Source of the DNA: an uncultured SAR116 cluster alpha proteobacterium
Lineage (GTDB): Bacteria > Pseudomonadota > Alphaproteobacteria > Puniceispirillales > Puniceispirillaceae
NCBI GenBank assembly: GCA_902622515.1
Contig: CACNQE010000002.1
Location: 124,001 to 188,000 of the forward strand
Length of the DNA stretch: 64,000 bases
Direction of reading: 5' to 3'
Shown: positions 45,558 to 55,189 of the stretch, piece after piece
Position numbering within the stretch: position 1 is the first letter of the stretch
Layout of the letters: the number at the start of each line of letters is the position of its first letter
Notes under the pieces: model-generated
Database searches by the model: none
What the model saw: only the letters and a program-made list of their open reading frames with translations
Told to the model about the DNA's origin: nothing
Program-made: the position numbers and the translations under genes

Positions 45558-48347
45558 CTAAACTTTTTCAAGTACTACCTCTTCACATCTATTACATAAT
45601 CCATGATTAACTTTAACTTCAGGAAGAACTTTCCAACATCTTGCACACTTTTCACCTGCTGCAAGATGTATCTCTACCCTAGTTTTTAAGGCCCTATCAC
45701 TGACTATTTTAGCTTCTGATGTAATAAATAATGCCGGTAAGTCTATCCCTAAGAGAAGTTTTTTTTCTTCCTCTTTCAGGCTCAAATTTACTGATGCTTG
45801 CAGACTTCCACCTATTTTCGACTCGGACCTAGCATTTTCTATTGCTGTAGTTACTTCGGACCTAATAGAACGGACATTCATCCATTTTCTAATTAAATCA
45901 GAATTCTCCCATTCTGATGGTATATTTTGGTATTCCCTAAGATGAATGGAGTCATCTGTGTTTTTTGTATAAGCTAACCAAGCTTCATCTGCAGTAAAAC
46001 ATAGGATAGGAGCTATCCAGGCAACCAAACATTTAAAACACATATCCATCATTGTGAGAGCTGCTCTTCTGGACACATTATTTAGCTTATCACAATACAA
46101 CATGTCTTTACGTATATCAAAGTAGAATGCTGATAGATCACCATTACAAAAATCATGGAGTTCAGTAAAAATAGAATGAAAATCATATATATTTACTTTT
46201 TCAGTAATCTTTTTATCTAACTCAAATAAACGTGCAGCGACCCATTTTTCAAGCTCTGGCATTTCATCAAAAGAGACTGGTTCCAGAGCATCAAAACCAT
46301 CCAAAGCACCTAGCAAATAACGAAGTGTGTTGCGGATTCTTCTGTAATGGTCTGATTGGCGTTTGAGTATTTCTGTGCCTATTCGGAGGTCGTCATAATA
46401 ATCAGAGCTCACCACCCACAATCGTAAAATATCTGCGCCGCTTTGCTGAATAATTTTTTGCGGTTGAATGACGTTGCCAAGTGATTTAGACATCTTTCTG
46501 CCTTGCTCATCTAAAACAAACCCATGGGTCAAAACACCTTTATAAGGCGCTTTGGCGCGTGTTCCACTTGACTCAAGTAAGGATGAATGAAACCAGCCCC
46601 GATGCTGGTCAGAACCTTCAAGATATAAATCAGCGGGAGAGTGCAAGTCTTCACGCTGCTCCAATACAAAAGCATGCGTTGAACCAGAATCAAACCATAC
46701 ATCCGCGATATCATTAACTTTTTCATAAGAATCTGGATCGTAATTTTCTCCCAAGAACCGTGAAGGAGGCGATGTAAACCAAGCATCACATCCCTCTTCT
46801 TTAAAAATTGCTATAATCCTATCTACAACTGACTGGTCTTGAAGAGGTTTTCCTGATTTTTTCTCAACAAAGACAGGAATTGGCACCCCCCAAGCGCGCT
46901 GCCTGCTAAGGCACCAATCAGGCCTATTTTCAATCATGGAGATCAATCGCCTCTGACCTGAGGAAGGGTAAAAGGACGTTTCCTTTAATGCTGAAAGCGC
47001 ATAGTTTCGGAGACCGTCACTTTCCATAGAGATAAACCACTGCGCCGTATTTCGATATATTACGGGGGCATGTGATCTCCAACTATGGGGATAAGAATGT
47101 GTTAAGTTACCAATTCCAATTAAACCCTTATGCTCGGATATAATTTCAGCAATTTTCAAATTGTCTCTTAATACATGAAACCCAGAAAAAACAGGAAGAT
47201 GCTCCATTAATGTACCGTCTTCATTTACGGTATGTGGAACCTCTATTCCGTACTTAAGGTGCGCTAACTGGTAATCTTCCGGCCCATGACCTGGTGCAAT
47301 ATGAACAAATCCTGTCCCCTGCTCGGTTGTGACATAATCAGCATTTAATAGTGGGACTGGGTAATCATAACCTGCATCAGCCATTGGGTGTTTTGCGATA
47401 GAGCCTTTTAGTTCATAACCCTTCAGTTTAGCTTTAACATCATATTTAATTATACCGCATTGAGAGCAGATATCTTCTAGTAATATCTCACTGACAATAA
47501 TTATTTGATTTTCTTGCGCGATTGAGTTTTCTGAAACTTGATTAATGATTATCGCAACATAGTCAATTTCATTATTATAGGCTAGTGCTCTATTCCCTGG
47601 AATTGTCCAGGGTGTTGTTGTCCAAATAACAATAAAATTATCAATAAGTGCTTTCAACGGACATTCAACAAGCTTAAATTTTGCAAAAATAGTAGTAGAG
47701 GTATGATCACTATATTCAAGCTCGGCTTCAGCCAATGCAGTTTTTTCAACTGGGGACCACATTACAGGTTTAGACCCTCTATATAATGAGCCTTGCATAA
47801 GAAATTTCCCTATTTCTGCTGCAATAATCGCTTCTGACTCAAATTTCATTGTATAATACGGATTCTGCCAGTCACCCAATACCCCTAATCTCTGAAATTC
47901 CTCTGACTGCACATTCATCCAGTGTGCAGCAAATACTCGACATTCCTCACGGAACTCTTCGATTGGAACCTCATCTTTATCTTTTCCCTTTTTTCGATAT
48001 TGCTCTTCAATTTTCCATTCTATTGGCAGACCATGGCAGTCCCATCCAGGCACATAATTGGCATCCTTACCCATCATAGATTGAGAACGATTGATGACAT
48101 CCTTTAGAATTTTATTCAATGCATGGCCAATGTGTAGATTACCATTTGCATAGGGAGGACCATCATGGAGAATGAACTTTTCTCTACCTTTTCTTGCTTG
48201 CCTAAGTCTTTTATAAAGATCTAGTTGCTTCCAGCGAGCAATAATTTCGGGTTCCTTTTGCGGAAGGCCACCTCTCATTGGAAAAGTAGTCGTCGGCAAA
48301 AATACTGTATCTTTATAATTTTTAGAGGCCCCTCGGTTATCTGACAT
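45558..48347 (-). CDS. ileS: Isoleucyl-tRNA synthetase
   Basis: Charges tRNA-Ile. The 929-residue class I enzyme has HIGH in NGNLHIGHALNKILKD, the signature KMSKS in GRKMSKSLGN, the editing domain (TTPWTIPGNRAL and GTGFVHIAPGHGPEDY), and a C-terminal zinc site with two CxxC pairs (CARCWKVLPEV and CNRCEEVV). The ATG at 48347 follows the ribF stop by 34 bases; a start at 48416 would overlap ribF and add residues foreign to the family. Confidence 0.97.
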   Translation of the reverse strand: MSDNRGASKNYKDTVFLPTTTFPMRGGLPQKEPEIIARWKQLDLYKRLRQARKGREKFILHDGPPYANGNLHIGHALNKILKDVINRSQSMMGKDANYVPGWDCHGLPIEWKIEEQYRKKGKDKDEVPIEEFREECRVFAAHWMNVQSEEFQRLGVLGDWQNPYYTMKFESEAIIAAEIGKFLMQGSLYRGSKPVMWSPVEKTALAEAELEYSDHTSTTIFAKFKLVECPLKALIDNFIVIWTTTPWTIPGNRALAYNNEIDYVAIIINQVSENSIAQENQIIIVSEILLEDICSQCGIIKYDVKAKLKGYELKGSIAKHPMADAGYDYPVPLLNADYVTTEQGTGFVHIAPGHGPEDYQLAHLKYGIEVPHTVNEDGTLMEHLPVFSGFHVLRDNLKIAEIISEHKGLIGIGNLTHSYPHSWRSHAPVIYRNTAQWFISMESDGLRNYALSALKETSFYPSSGQRRLISMIENRPDWCLSRQRAWGVPIPVFVEKKSGKPLQDQSVVDRIIAIFKEEGCDAWFTSPPSRFLGENYDPDSYEKVNDIADVWFDSGSTHAFVLEQREDLHSPADLYLEGSDQHRGWFHSSLLESSGTRAKAPYKGVLTHGFVLDEQGRKMSKSLGNVIQPQKIIQQSGADILRLWVVSSDYYDDLRIGTEILKRQSDHYRRIRNTLRYLLGALDGFDALEPVSFDEMPELEKWVAARLFELDKKITEKVNIYDFHSIFTELHDFCNGDLSAFYFDIRKDMLYCDKLNNVSRRAALTMMDMCFKCLVAWIAPILCFTADEAWLAYTKNTDDSIHLREYQNIPSEWENSDLIRKWMNVRSIRSEVTTAIENARSESKIGGSLQASVNLSLKEEEKKLLLGIDLPALFITSEAKIVSDRALKTRVEIHLAAGEKCARCWKVLPEVKVNHGLCNRCEEVVLEKV

Positions 48348-48381
48348 CAGAATTTTCCATAAATTATATCCTATTTTTATT

Positions 48382-49371
48382 TTAAATATTCTTTGTAAGT
48401 ATCTCTTTGGCAGCATCTACGTCTTTTGATATTTGCAATTTAAGGGAGGTTAATGAGTCAAATTTTTTCTCACCACGCATATAATAATGCAAATTAACAC
48501 ACATTCTTGTTTCATATACATTATCATCAAACTCGAACAAATGTACTTCAGCCATTACTTTCCTATCTCCAATAGTAGGTCTTATACCAATATTGGCCAC
48601 TCCTTTTAAAATTGGTAAATCGATACAACTTAAACTTTTGGCACTATCATTAAATGGTATATCTTTTTTTGCAATAAACGCCGTAATTGCATATACGCCG
48701 TAAGCAGGCACCTGAAAATCTTCTAGACTAAAGTTAGCAGTAGGAAAATTAAGTTGGCGTCCACGTTTATCCCCATGTTCTATTGTGCCACAAATTGTGG
48801 GAGACCTGCCCAGCATTTCTCTTGCATCATCTATACGGCCTGCTTGCAAAGCTGCACGCACACGGCTAGATGATACTATTGCAGATTTATTGTCAACTAT
48901 AAGTGGTACATCAGTTATTCTTATATTGTAATTTTTTCCTAAGCACGAAAGTAGTGCCATATCTCCTGCTCTACCTCGGCCAAATGCAAAATCGGTTCCA
49001 GCGACAAGATGAGAAACTCCCAATGGATATAATACATTCGATACAAATTGCTCTGGTGAGAGTTGGCGAAGTTCATCATTAAAGCTGACATGAACTATAA
49101 TCTCAATTCCATGTGAGAATAAGATTCGATTTTTCTCAATAATATCACAAAGTAAGAAACCAGGCTCGTTCCTACGGAAATATCTTCTTGGATGTGGGTC
49201 AAAGGTAATAACACCTAGTTTAGTCCCATTATTTTTTGCCAATTCTTTTGCAGTAGATATTAACTTCTGATGTCCAAGATGAACACCATCAAAATTTCCA
49301 ATTACAGCCGTCAAAGGGGGAGTGTTAAGAGGTGAATCCCCAACTGACCAATAAACAATTTCAGTCTTCAT
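48382..49371 (-). CDS. ribF: Bifunctional riboflavin kinase / FAD synthetase
   Basis: Makes FMN and FAD from riboflavin. The 329-residue protein has the nucleotidyltransferase domain first (IGNFDGVHLGHQKLI, ITFDPHPRRYF, AGTDFAFGRGRAGD, SSSRVRAALQAG) and the kinase domain second (GDKRGRQLNFPTANF, GVYAITAF, ANIGIRPT). It heads the ribF-ileS-lspA-DUF3035-mutL run, a common order in Proteobacteria for the first three. It is divergent from the MscS gene. Confidence 0.96.
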   Translation of the reverse strand: MKTEIVYWSVGDSPLNTPPLTAVIGNFDGVHLGHQKLISTAKELAKNNGTKLGVITFDPHPRRYFRRNEPGFLLCDIIEKNRILFSHGIEIIVHVSFNDELRQLSPEQFVSNVLYPLGVSHLVAGTDFAFGRGRAGDMALLSCLGKNYNIRITDVPLIVDNKSAIVSSSRVRAALQAGRIDDAREMLGRSPTICGTIEHGDKRGRQLNFPTANFSLEDFQVPAYGVYAITAFIAKKDIPFNDSAKSLSCIDLPILKGVANIGIRPTIGDRKVMAEVHLFEFDDNVYETRMCVNLHYYMRGEKKFDSLTSLKLQISKDVDAAKEILTKNI

Positions 49372-49575
49372 AATATTTCCAAAAAGATTTGGCGAGAATA
49401 TAACGCATTTTTTGATCTAAATTCAATTGAAAGGATTAACAAAATTATATTATTATAAAAGGCGTTATTAAGTTTTGTTTCATCAAGAAAGTTTTGAAAA
49501 ATGAACTTCATTTTTCTTTAAACGAAGCCAAAATAATATTACTTGGTATCAACTCATTATATAGATACAATAAAT

Positions 49576-50409
49576 ATGGATTTTTCTATGGATAACGTCT
49601 TATTATCACAGGTATTTTCACAACCAGAATTTTCAATTTTTATAAGCTATTTTTCAGGATTTTTGGCTGGAATTGGTACTTTAATTATAGGATTTTGGCT
49701 TTCTTCAAAAGCTGAGCGAACTATTAAACTTATGCTTAGCCGTATACCTCGTTTAAGCCCTATGCTTATACCAATTAGTGGAAGTGTAACCAGATATGCT
49801 GGAATGACTATTACACTTGTGGTTTCACTCGGACAATTTGGTATTCAAACAACTTCAATTATTGCCGTATTAGGTGCTGCAGGTCTTGCGATAGGTCTTG
49901 CCTTACAAGGCACATTATCCAACGTTGCGGCTGGCGTAATGCTGCTGATTTTGCGACCATTTGAAACAGGCGATTGGGTAGAAGTAGCAGGATCTTCCGG
50001 AATGGTGAAAGAGGTAGGATTATTTACAACAAAAATCGATACATTCGATAATATTTTTATATCAATTCCTAATTCAACTATATGGTCATCAACCATTACG
50101 AATCATTCTAAACATAAAAAAAGACGTTTGGATATAGAAATTGGTGTAAGTTATAGCAGTGATCTAGATGTAGTCGAAAATGTAATGCTTAAACTTGCAG
50201 AGGATCCTCGCGTGCATGCAGATCCTAATCCCCAATTCCATGTGTTATCTTATGAAGATAGTGCAATTCAGGTTCGCTTAAGAATTTATGTAGACTATGC
50301 AGATATGTTTTCACTCAATTGGGATTTGAACAAGAGAATTAAAAAAATTTTTGAGGATAATAATATTGAAATTCCATTCGCGCAGCTTGTATTGCATAAA
50401 GCGCCTTGA
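49576..50409 (+). CDS. Small-conductance mechanosensitive channel (MscS family)
   Basis: Opens under membrane tension to release solutes during osmotic downshock. The 277-residue protein has three N-terminal helices; the pore-lining third helix is Gly/Ala-rich (VLGAAGLAIGLALQGTLSNV) and is followed by GVMLLILRPFETGDWVEV, the start of the cytosolic beta domain. The C-terminal part has the vestibule fold. The ATG at 49576 is chosen over a TTG at 49543. Size and sequence fit the basic MscS type without extra domains. Confidence 0.94.
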   Translation: MDFSMDNVLLSQVFSQPEFSIFISYFSGFLAGIGTLIIGFWLSSKAERTIKLMLSRIPRLSPMLIPISGSVTRYAGMTITLVVSLGQFGIQTTSIIAVLGAAGLAIGLALQGTLSNVAAGVMLLILRPFETGDWVEVAGSSGMVKEVGLFTTKIDTFDNIFISIPNSTIWSSTITNHSKHKKRRLDIEIGVSYSSDLDVVENVMLKLAEDPRVHADPNPQFHVLSYEDSAIQVRLRIYVDYADMFSLNWDLNKRIKKIFEDNNIEIPFAQLVLHKAP

Positions 50410-50439
50410 TTGTTAACTTCAAACTTTTATTTTTAGAAA

Positions 50440-51123
50440 ATGGTTCCTAAATCAGTTGAAATAAGCAGACAAACTTTATCTGAGGGCATACTTCAAAAAC
50501 TAGCCTCAGAGAGGTCAGGGCAGCCTGTAGAACTTCTTACCGAAGAAGAACTACTTGAATCACGCAGGTCTTTTATTAAAGACTCAAATTCAAAAAATAA
50601 TATATGGGTTTTTGGGTATGGAAGCTTAATTTGGAATCCATCTTTTAACTTCGATTTGAGGAAACGAGCACATTTATTTGGATATCATCGCAGATTTTGT
50701 TTACGCACCACTATAACTCGTGGAAGCCCAGAAAAACCTGGACTTGTTCTAGGTCTTGACCGGGGTGGTTCCACCAAAGGTATTTTGTTTAGGATACCGG
50801 CGTCAATTGCGGCGAGAGAGTGTGATGTAATTTGGAAACGTGAGATGCTAAGTGGAGCCTATTTGCCAAGTTGGGTAAAAGTAAAAGCGCACAATGGCAA
50901 GGCTATTACAGCACTTACATTCGTTATAAAACGCAACCACCCAAGCTTCGCACCTCCGATGCCAGATAAAGATAGCGTTAAAATAATCGCTGAGGCGAAA
51001 GGTATTATAGGTTCGAATTCTGAATATCTCTTTAACACAGAAGAAGCGTTAAACGCTGAGGGTATTAAAGATAATAAATTAAAAAAAATTGCGGCTATGG
51101 TGAAGCAATATCAAAAATCATAA
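50440..51123 (+). CDS. chaC: ChaC-type gamma-glutamylcyclotransferase
   Basis: Breaks glutathione to 5-oxoproline and Cys-Gly in the cytosol. The 227-residue protein has the binding loop VFGYGSLIWNP, then FGYHRRFCLRT and the catalytic-Glu region WKREMLSGAYLPSWV, all typical of the ChaC branch. An N-terminal helix of about 60 residues precedes the fold. It lies 30 bp after the MscS gene on the same strand. With gshA in the window, both synthesis and breakdown of glutathione are present. The physiological substrate is assigned by family. Confidence 0.9.
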   Translation: MVPKSVEISRQTLSEGILQKLASERSGQPVELLTEEELLESRRSFIKDSNSKNNIWVFGYGSLIWNPSFNFDLRKRAHLFGYHRRFCLRTTITRGSPEKPGLVLGLDRGGSTKGILFRIPASIAARECDVIWKREMLSGAYLPSWVKVKAHNGKAITALTFVIKRNHPSFAPPMPDKDSVKIIAEAKGIIGSNSEYLFNTEEALNAEGIKDNKLKKIAAMVKQYQKS

Positions 51124-51160
51124 AATTTTTATCTCGGCGAGGCCATAATAGGAAATTATG

Positions 51161-51952
51161 TCAGCTCGGCCAAATTCCTCCTAATGCACGGGTTAACTCT
51201 TTTGCTGTTCGCAATGTTACCCGTCCAAAATTTGGAAGCTTTTGTTCTTCAATTCTAACTGAGGGGCCACTAACAGAGAGAGCCCCAATTACTTTTGAAT
51301 TTGAGTCGAAAAGGGGTGATGCAATACACCTAAGACCGTCCGAGTTTTCTTCGTCATCAATAGAAAATCCAAGTTGCTTAGCCTTTGCTATCTCGCGAAG
51401 GAATACACCCTCTTCCATAATACTTTTTCTAGTAAATTGGGTAAATCCTGTTTGATTTATAATTTGGCTAACGCTATTTTGCTTCAAATGAGCTAGGCAT
51501 ATTTTTCCAACAGCTGAGCAAGTCCATGGTGCTTTTGCTCCTGGTTTTGATAATGCCCTCATCAATTGTGGGCATTCCACCTGCGATACATACATAAGGT
51601 TATTACCGTCTTTATCTATTAGGGCTAAATTAGACGTCTCGCCTGTTTCTTGCATCATCATTCGCAAATAAGGTCGAGCCATATGACTAATATCACGAGA
51701 ACGCATATAAGTGGAGCCCACATTAAAAGCCTGCACTCCAACGAGCCATCTGCCATCCTCAAATCGAACATATCGATCAAGCTGTAACGTTGTAAGCAAA
51801 CGATGCGCGGTAGATGGCGCTAATTTAACTCGTCTAGCCAATTCTGATAAGTTCAAGCCGTTAGGCTCTTCCGCTAATTTTGACAGTAAACTCAAGGCAC
51901 GCGAAACTGATTGTGTATGACCACTTCTTTTTTCTAATAATCCATCTGGCAC
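51161..51952 (-). CDS. IclR-family transcriptional regulator
   Basis: A 263-residue repressor/activator with an N-terminal winged helix (SVSRALSLLSKLAEEP, LSELARRVKLAPSTAHRLL) and a C-terminal effector domain (MRALSKPGAKAPWTCSAVGKI, GFSIDDEENSDGLRCIASPLF, GALSVSGPSVRI). The effector is unknown; relatives sense small carboxylates. GTG is the start. Target genes are not obvious: the nearest divergent feature is tRNA-Leu 253 bp away. A CCCC/GGGG inverted repeat occurs just upstream around 51.99 kb and could be an operator, which is speculative. Confidence 0.92.
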   Translation of the reverse strand: MPDGLLEKRSGHTQSVSRALSLLSKLAEEPNGLNLSELARRVKLAPSTAHRLLTTLQLDRYVRFEDGRWLVGVQAFNVGSTYMRSRDISHMARPYLRMMMQETGETSNLALIDKDGNNLMYVSQVECPQLMRALSKPGAKAPWTCSAVGKICLAHLKQNSVSQIINQTGFTQFTRKSIMEEGVFLREIAKAKQLGFSIDDEENSDGLRCIASPLFDSNSKVIGALSVSGPSVRIEEQKLPNFGRVTLRTAKELTRALGGIWPS

Positions 51953-52132
51953 TTTATGTATCCTAACATTAATGTACCAGCCCCAACTGTAACATGGGGG
52001 GTTTACACATAAAAGGCAAGGATAAAGTTCTAAAAATTTTACTTAGACAAGATACAAGAGCTGATTTAGCAGTTTTTTTTTAAAAATAAGCTAATATTTT
52101 TAAAATATATTTTGGGTTGCTAGAAATTACCT

Positions 52133-52161
52133 TTGACCTCACCGAACATGCTCGCTATTTT
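52133..52161 (+). promoter_or_regulatory. Predicted promoter of tRNA-Leu
   Basis: TTGACC at 52133-52138, a 17-bp spacer and TATTTT at 52156-52161. RNA would begin near 52168, about 38 bases before the tRNA. The spacer and -10 match the atp promoter at 7590-7618. Confidence 0.5.
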
Positions 52162-52205
52162 TATGTAAATTGAGATTAGGCATATCAAAACAGTTTTATT
52201 TTTTT

Positions 52206-52290
52206 GGGGATATGGTGAAATTGGTAAACACGCTGGATTCAAAATCCAGTGCCGAAAGGCTTCTCGGTTCAAGTCCGAGTATCCCTACCA
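52206..52290 (+). tRNA. tRNA-Leu (anticodon CAA)
   Basis: An 85-base leucine tRNA with a long variable arm. Acceptor strands GGGGATA and TATCCCT pair with a G1-U72 wobble, followed by discriminator A and encoded CCA. The D-arm begins GTGAAATTGGTAAACAC. The anticodon stem is CTGGA/TCCAG (52233-52249) with the loop TTCAAAA, giving anticodon CAA at 52240-52242, which reads UUG. The variable arm is GCCGAAAGGC, and the T-arm is CTCGG-TTCAAGT-CCGAG. No intrinsic terminator of note follows. Confidence 0.95.
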
Positions 52291-52497
52291 TACCTCATAT
52301 TAAAAATTTTTATTCTGATATTTTTTTAAAACCAGCTACACTGCTGGAATGACATTATTTCTATTCTCTAAACTATAATATGCGAAAAAATTATCATAAG
52401 TATCTGGCTAAAAACATTTTTATTTAAAAAATAATCTACGTTTAAAAATAACTTTAAATACTTACGTTTTCGATTAACCTTTCGGGAGAATTTTCAA

Positions 52498-53091
52498 ATG
52501 CTTAAATGGATACCTTTTTCAAATAAGCTAAAGCACCTTGCATTTTTCATTCACCAAAAGGCTGGTAGTCGGAAAGCGCGAATGGGTCTTTATTTTTTTT
52601 CTGCTTTAGAATCTATAATAATACCTATTCCAACAGACCCACTAATGGCCGCTTGTGTATATGCAACACCAAAACGATGGTGGCAAATTGCTTTTTTGAC
52701 TGCTAGCTACTCCGTACTTGGGGGACTGATTGGTTGGGGCATTGGATGGTTTTTTGGAGATTTTATTAGTTTTTTATTAAAAAATAACATGATCCCATTT
52801 TTATCATCAAAAAAATTTGATGATGTTACAGACGCTTTTATAAAACATGGCTTGCTTATTGTTCTGCTTGGTGCATTCACACCTTTACCTTTTAAAATTG
52901 TGACTGTTACTGCTGGCTTATTTAAATTTGGTTTAATTCAATTTTTAGTTGCAGCACTAATTGGAAGAACTGTTCGCTTTTTGCTGGTGGCTGGTTTGGT
53001 TAAACATCATAATAGCCCAAAATTTTTAATTTTTTTTAGTTGTTCAATTGGATTATTAATTTCACTGAGTTATGTTATTATCGGTTATTGA
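52498..53091 (+). CDS. YqaA/DedA-type (VTT domain) membrane protein
   Basis: A 197-residue membrane protein of the YqaA branch of the DedA/SNARE-associated family, some of which flip lipids. Motifs: FFSALESIIIPIPTDPLMAA near the N-terminus, WWQIAFLTASYSVLGGLIGWGIG, and LGAFTPLPFKIVTVTAGLFK, where the conserved Gly-Pro-type reentrant loop is found. Four to five hydrophobic segments. GGGAGA precedes the ATG. It is followed by dsbB after 32 bp. Function in this organism is unknown. Confidence 0.85.
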   Translation: MLKWIPFSNKLKHLAFFIHQKAGSRKARMGLYFFSALESIIIPIPTDPLMAACVYATPKRWWQIAFLTASYSVLGGLIGWGIGWFFGDFISFLLKNNMIPFLSSKKFDDVTDAFIKHGLLIVLLGAFTPLPFKIVTVTAGLFKFGLIQFLVAALIGRTVRFLLVAGLVKHHNSPKFLIFFSCSIGLLISLSYVIIGY

Positions 53092-53123
53092 TAATATGAA
53101 ATAAATTAAATAAGGTTATTTAA

Positions 53124-53606
53124 TTGGAAATCTCTTTCAGACAGGCATTGTTATTCTCAGGACTAATTTCCTTTTCTGTTCTTGCAAGCGCAATCTCATT
53201 TGAGTTTTTTTATGAGCTTGCACCTTGTAAGTTATGTATTTGGCAGCGCTGGCCACATGTGATTATCATTGCAATAACGCTATTAGGTTTAAGCATACTT
53301 AACAAAACCTGGGTACTTTTATTAATTTCCTTATCAGCAATAGTTACAGGCATTATTGGATTTTACCATACAGGCATAGAACAGGGTTGGTGGTCAGGTC
53401 CTTTAGGATGTAGCAACCAGTTTGGGTCTGAAACTGATATATCAAACCTCACAACTTTACTACTGGAAACTTCGGTAGTTAAATGTGATGAAATTGTTTG
53501 GTCACTTTTCAATATTTCTATGGCTGGTTGGAATAGCTTAGTGAGTTTTTTTATTGCAATTTTTTCATTTTTTAGCTGGGTTCACATAATAAATAAGAAA
53601 AAATGA
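53124..53606 (+). CDS. dsbB: Disulfide bond formation protein DsbB
   Basis: Reoxidises DsbA and passes electrons to quinone in the inner membrane. The 160-residue protein has four helices. The first cysteine pair is C35 and C38 in LAPCKLCIWQRWPH, where the Gln-Arg-Trp motif binds quinone; the second pair is C96 in GPLGCSNQF and C121 in VVKCDEIVWS. The start is TTG at 53124 with AAGG upstream. The partner is probably the DsbA-like protein at 3.3 kb. Confidence 0.93.
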   Translation: MEISFRQALLFSGLISFSVLASAISFEFFYELAPCKLCIWQRWPHVIIIAITLLGLSILNKTWVLLLISLSAIVTGIIGFYHTGIEQGWWSGPLGCSNQFGSETDISNLTTLLLETSVVKCDEIVWSLFNISMAGWNSLVSFFIAIFSFFSWVHIINKKK

Positions 53607-53682
53607 TATAACATTAATTGAAGAAATTAGCTTATAAAGAGTATGATAATAAATTTGAGGATAATTAATTAGTTTAAATTAT

Positions 53683-54282
53683 TTATTGGTTTTTTTCATC
53701 TAGTTCCAACTCAACATCCCAATAAAGATAATCTGTCCATGTATGGTGTAAATGGTTTGGCGGGAACTTTCTTCCGTTTTCCTGCAACTGAAAAGCATTA
53801 GGCCTGTGAGGTGGTTTAAAAGGTTTAATCCCCAATTTATTTGGCATTTTGTTTGCTTTATAAAAGTTACATTTAGTGCATGCAGCAACGACATTTTCCC
53901 AATTTGTTTTTCCACCCTTAGAACGGGGAACCACATGGTCAAATGTAAGTTCGGTTGCTGAAAATGCTTTGTTACAATATTGACAAGTGAATTTATCTCT
54001 TAAGAAAACGTTAAATCGCGTAAAAGCCGGATTACGAACCTGATGCACATATTCTTTCAAAGCAATAACAGAAGGAAGTTCAATTTTAAAACTAGGTGAA
54101 GAAATAATACGTTCATATTTCTGGACAATATCAACACGTTCAAGGAAAACAGCCTTTACAACATCTTGCCATCCCCACAAGGAAAGAGGAAAATAACTTA
54201 AAGGACGATAATCCGCATTCAACACTAATGCTGGAGGGAAGTCCCCTGTGCTAGTAAACTGGTTCGGGGCAATTGAATTCAT
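53683..54282 (-). CDS. HNH endonuclease family protein
   Basis: A 199-residue protein of a type widespread as a single chromosomal gene in Alphaproteobacteria and cyanobacteria. The first half has ALVLNADYRPLSYFPLSLW and WQDVVKAVFLERV; the second half is the HNH fold with FTCQYCNKAF, TFDHVVPRSKGG, the Asn of WENVV, and CTKCNFYKANK, so both zinc CxxC pairs are present. ATG 54282 is preferred over TTG 54312. The family is not tied to a mobile element, and none is present here. The biological role is not established. Confidence 0.9.
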   Translation of the reverse strand: MNSIAPNQFTSTGDFPPALVLNADYRPLSYFPLSLWGWQDVVKAVFLERVDIVQKYERIISSPSFKIELPSVIALKEYVHQVRNPAFTRFNVFLRDKFTCQYCNKAFSATELTFDHVVPRSKGGKTNWENVVAACTKCNFYKANKMPNKLGIKPFKPPHRPNAFQLQENGRKFPPNHLHHTWTDYLYWDVELELDEKNQ

Positions 54283-54431
54283 TTCTTGGTATTTCTCATT
54301 ATTTGTTAACAAGACAGCATTTTATTATTTTTTTAAATAATTGAATCATATCGGCATATAGGTGTCTACCCTAAAATATGTGACAAGTAGGTCGCAGATA
54401 ACTAAATATCTAAAAAACTTAAATGAATGTC

Positions 54432-55085
54432 TCACTCTATTGGAAGATGTGTATCAATAAATTTTCTGGCAGCATCTAAACCTACTTGGTCAATAGAATG
54501 ACCAACTCCTTTTTCTAAAACTACCTCTACATCATAACCTTTTTCTTCAAAATGTGATTGAGCTTCAATTAAGGCCGTTGCTGGAACAATATGGTCTAAA
54601 TCACCATGTATCATTAGTATAGGGGGACTCGAGTGCGATGCCTGTTTTAAGTTTTGTTCTGTTAAAAGAGCGCCAGAAAAACTAATTAATCCCGCTAAAT
54701 CAAATGATGGTCCAGTTGTCAACGTCATCATACCACCTTGAGAAAATCCTCCTAAAATTACTCGCGAACTAGGAAGAGAGAAGTGATCAAGTGCTCCCTG
54801 TATAAGTTCGTTTACATCGTCGAATGCCATTATTGCCCCTTTCTCACCCTCTTCAATATCAAACCACTCACGCCCAAGAGGTGATGCTGAACAAATTGAT
54901 GGGGCATTTGGCGCATAGAAACCACAACCTGCTCTAATTTGGCTTAGAATTGGCGCGAGACCAAACATATCTGAAGCATCTGCACCCCAGCCATGTAGTA
55001 ATATTATAAGCGATGTTACCTTACTTCCGTTTTTTGGTGACTGAAAAATACCCTCAAATCTACCTATTTTTTTTATTTCTGCCAT
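54432..55085 (-). CDS. Phospholipase/carboxylesterase family alpha/beta hydrolase
   Basis: A 217-residue serine hydrolase of the carboxylesterase 2 family. The catalytic Ser is in LGGFSQGGMMTL, the Asp in HGDLDHIVPATA and the His in EKGVGHSID. The oxyanion segment is ILLHGWGADASDM. No signal peptide. It is divergent from gluQ, with about 100 bases between starts. The natural ester substrate is unknown. Confidence 0.92.
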   Translation of the reverse strand: MAEIKKIGRFEGIFQSPKNGSKVTSLIILLHGWGADASDMFGLAPILSQIRAGCGFYAPNAPSICSASPLGREWFDIEEGEKGAIMAFDDVNELIQGALDHFSLPSSRVILGGFSQGGMMTLTTGPSFDLAGLISFSGALLTEQNLKQASHSSPPILMIHGDLDHIVPATALIEAQSHFEEKGYDVEVVLEKGVGHSIDQVGLDAARKFIDTHLPIE

Positions 55086-55189
55086 AAAAAATTCCTGCTA
55101 AATTGAAATTATTATGCTTTCTGCAATTTTCATTGAGTTTATTACAGATTATAGTTACATCTTTGCAGTATTCTGCAAATAATAAAATA

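Noticed and set aside
52332-52347. CCAGC/GCTGG hairpin after tRNA-Leu
   Set aside because: The T tract is on the wrong side for the tRNA, and there is no minus-strand gene that it could terminate.
52170-52352. 60-codon open frame across the tRNA-Leu gene
   Set aside because: It reads through the tRNA structure, so it is accidental.
53683-54282. HNH nuclease as a sign of a mobile element, intron or defence island
   Set aside because: The family is a common stand-alone chromosomal gene in this class, and no integrase, repeats or partner defence genes surround it.
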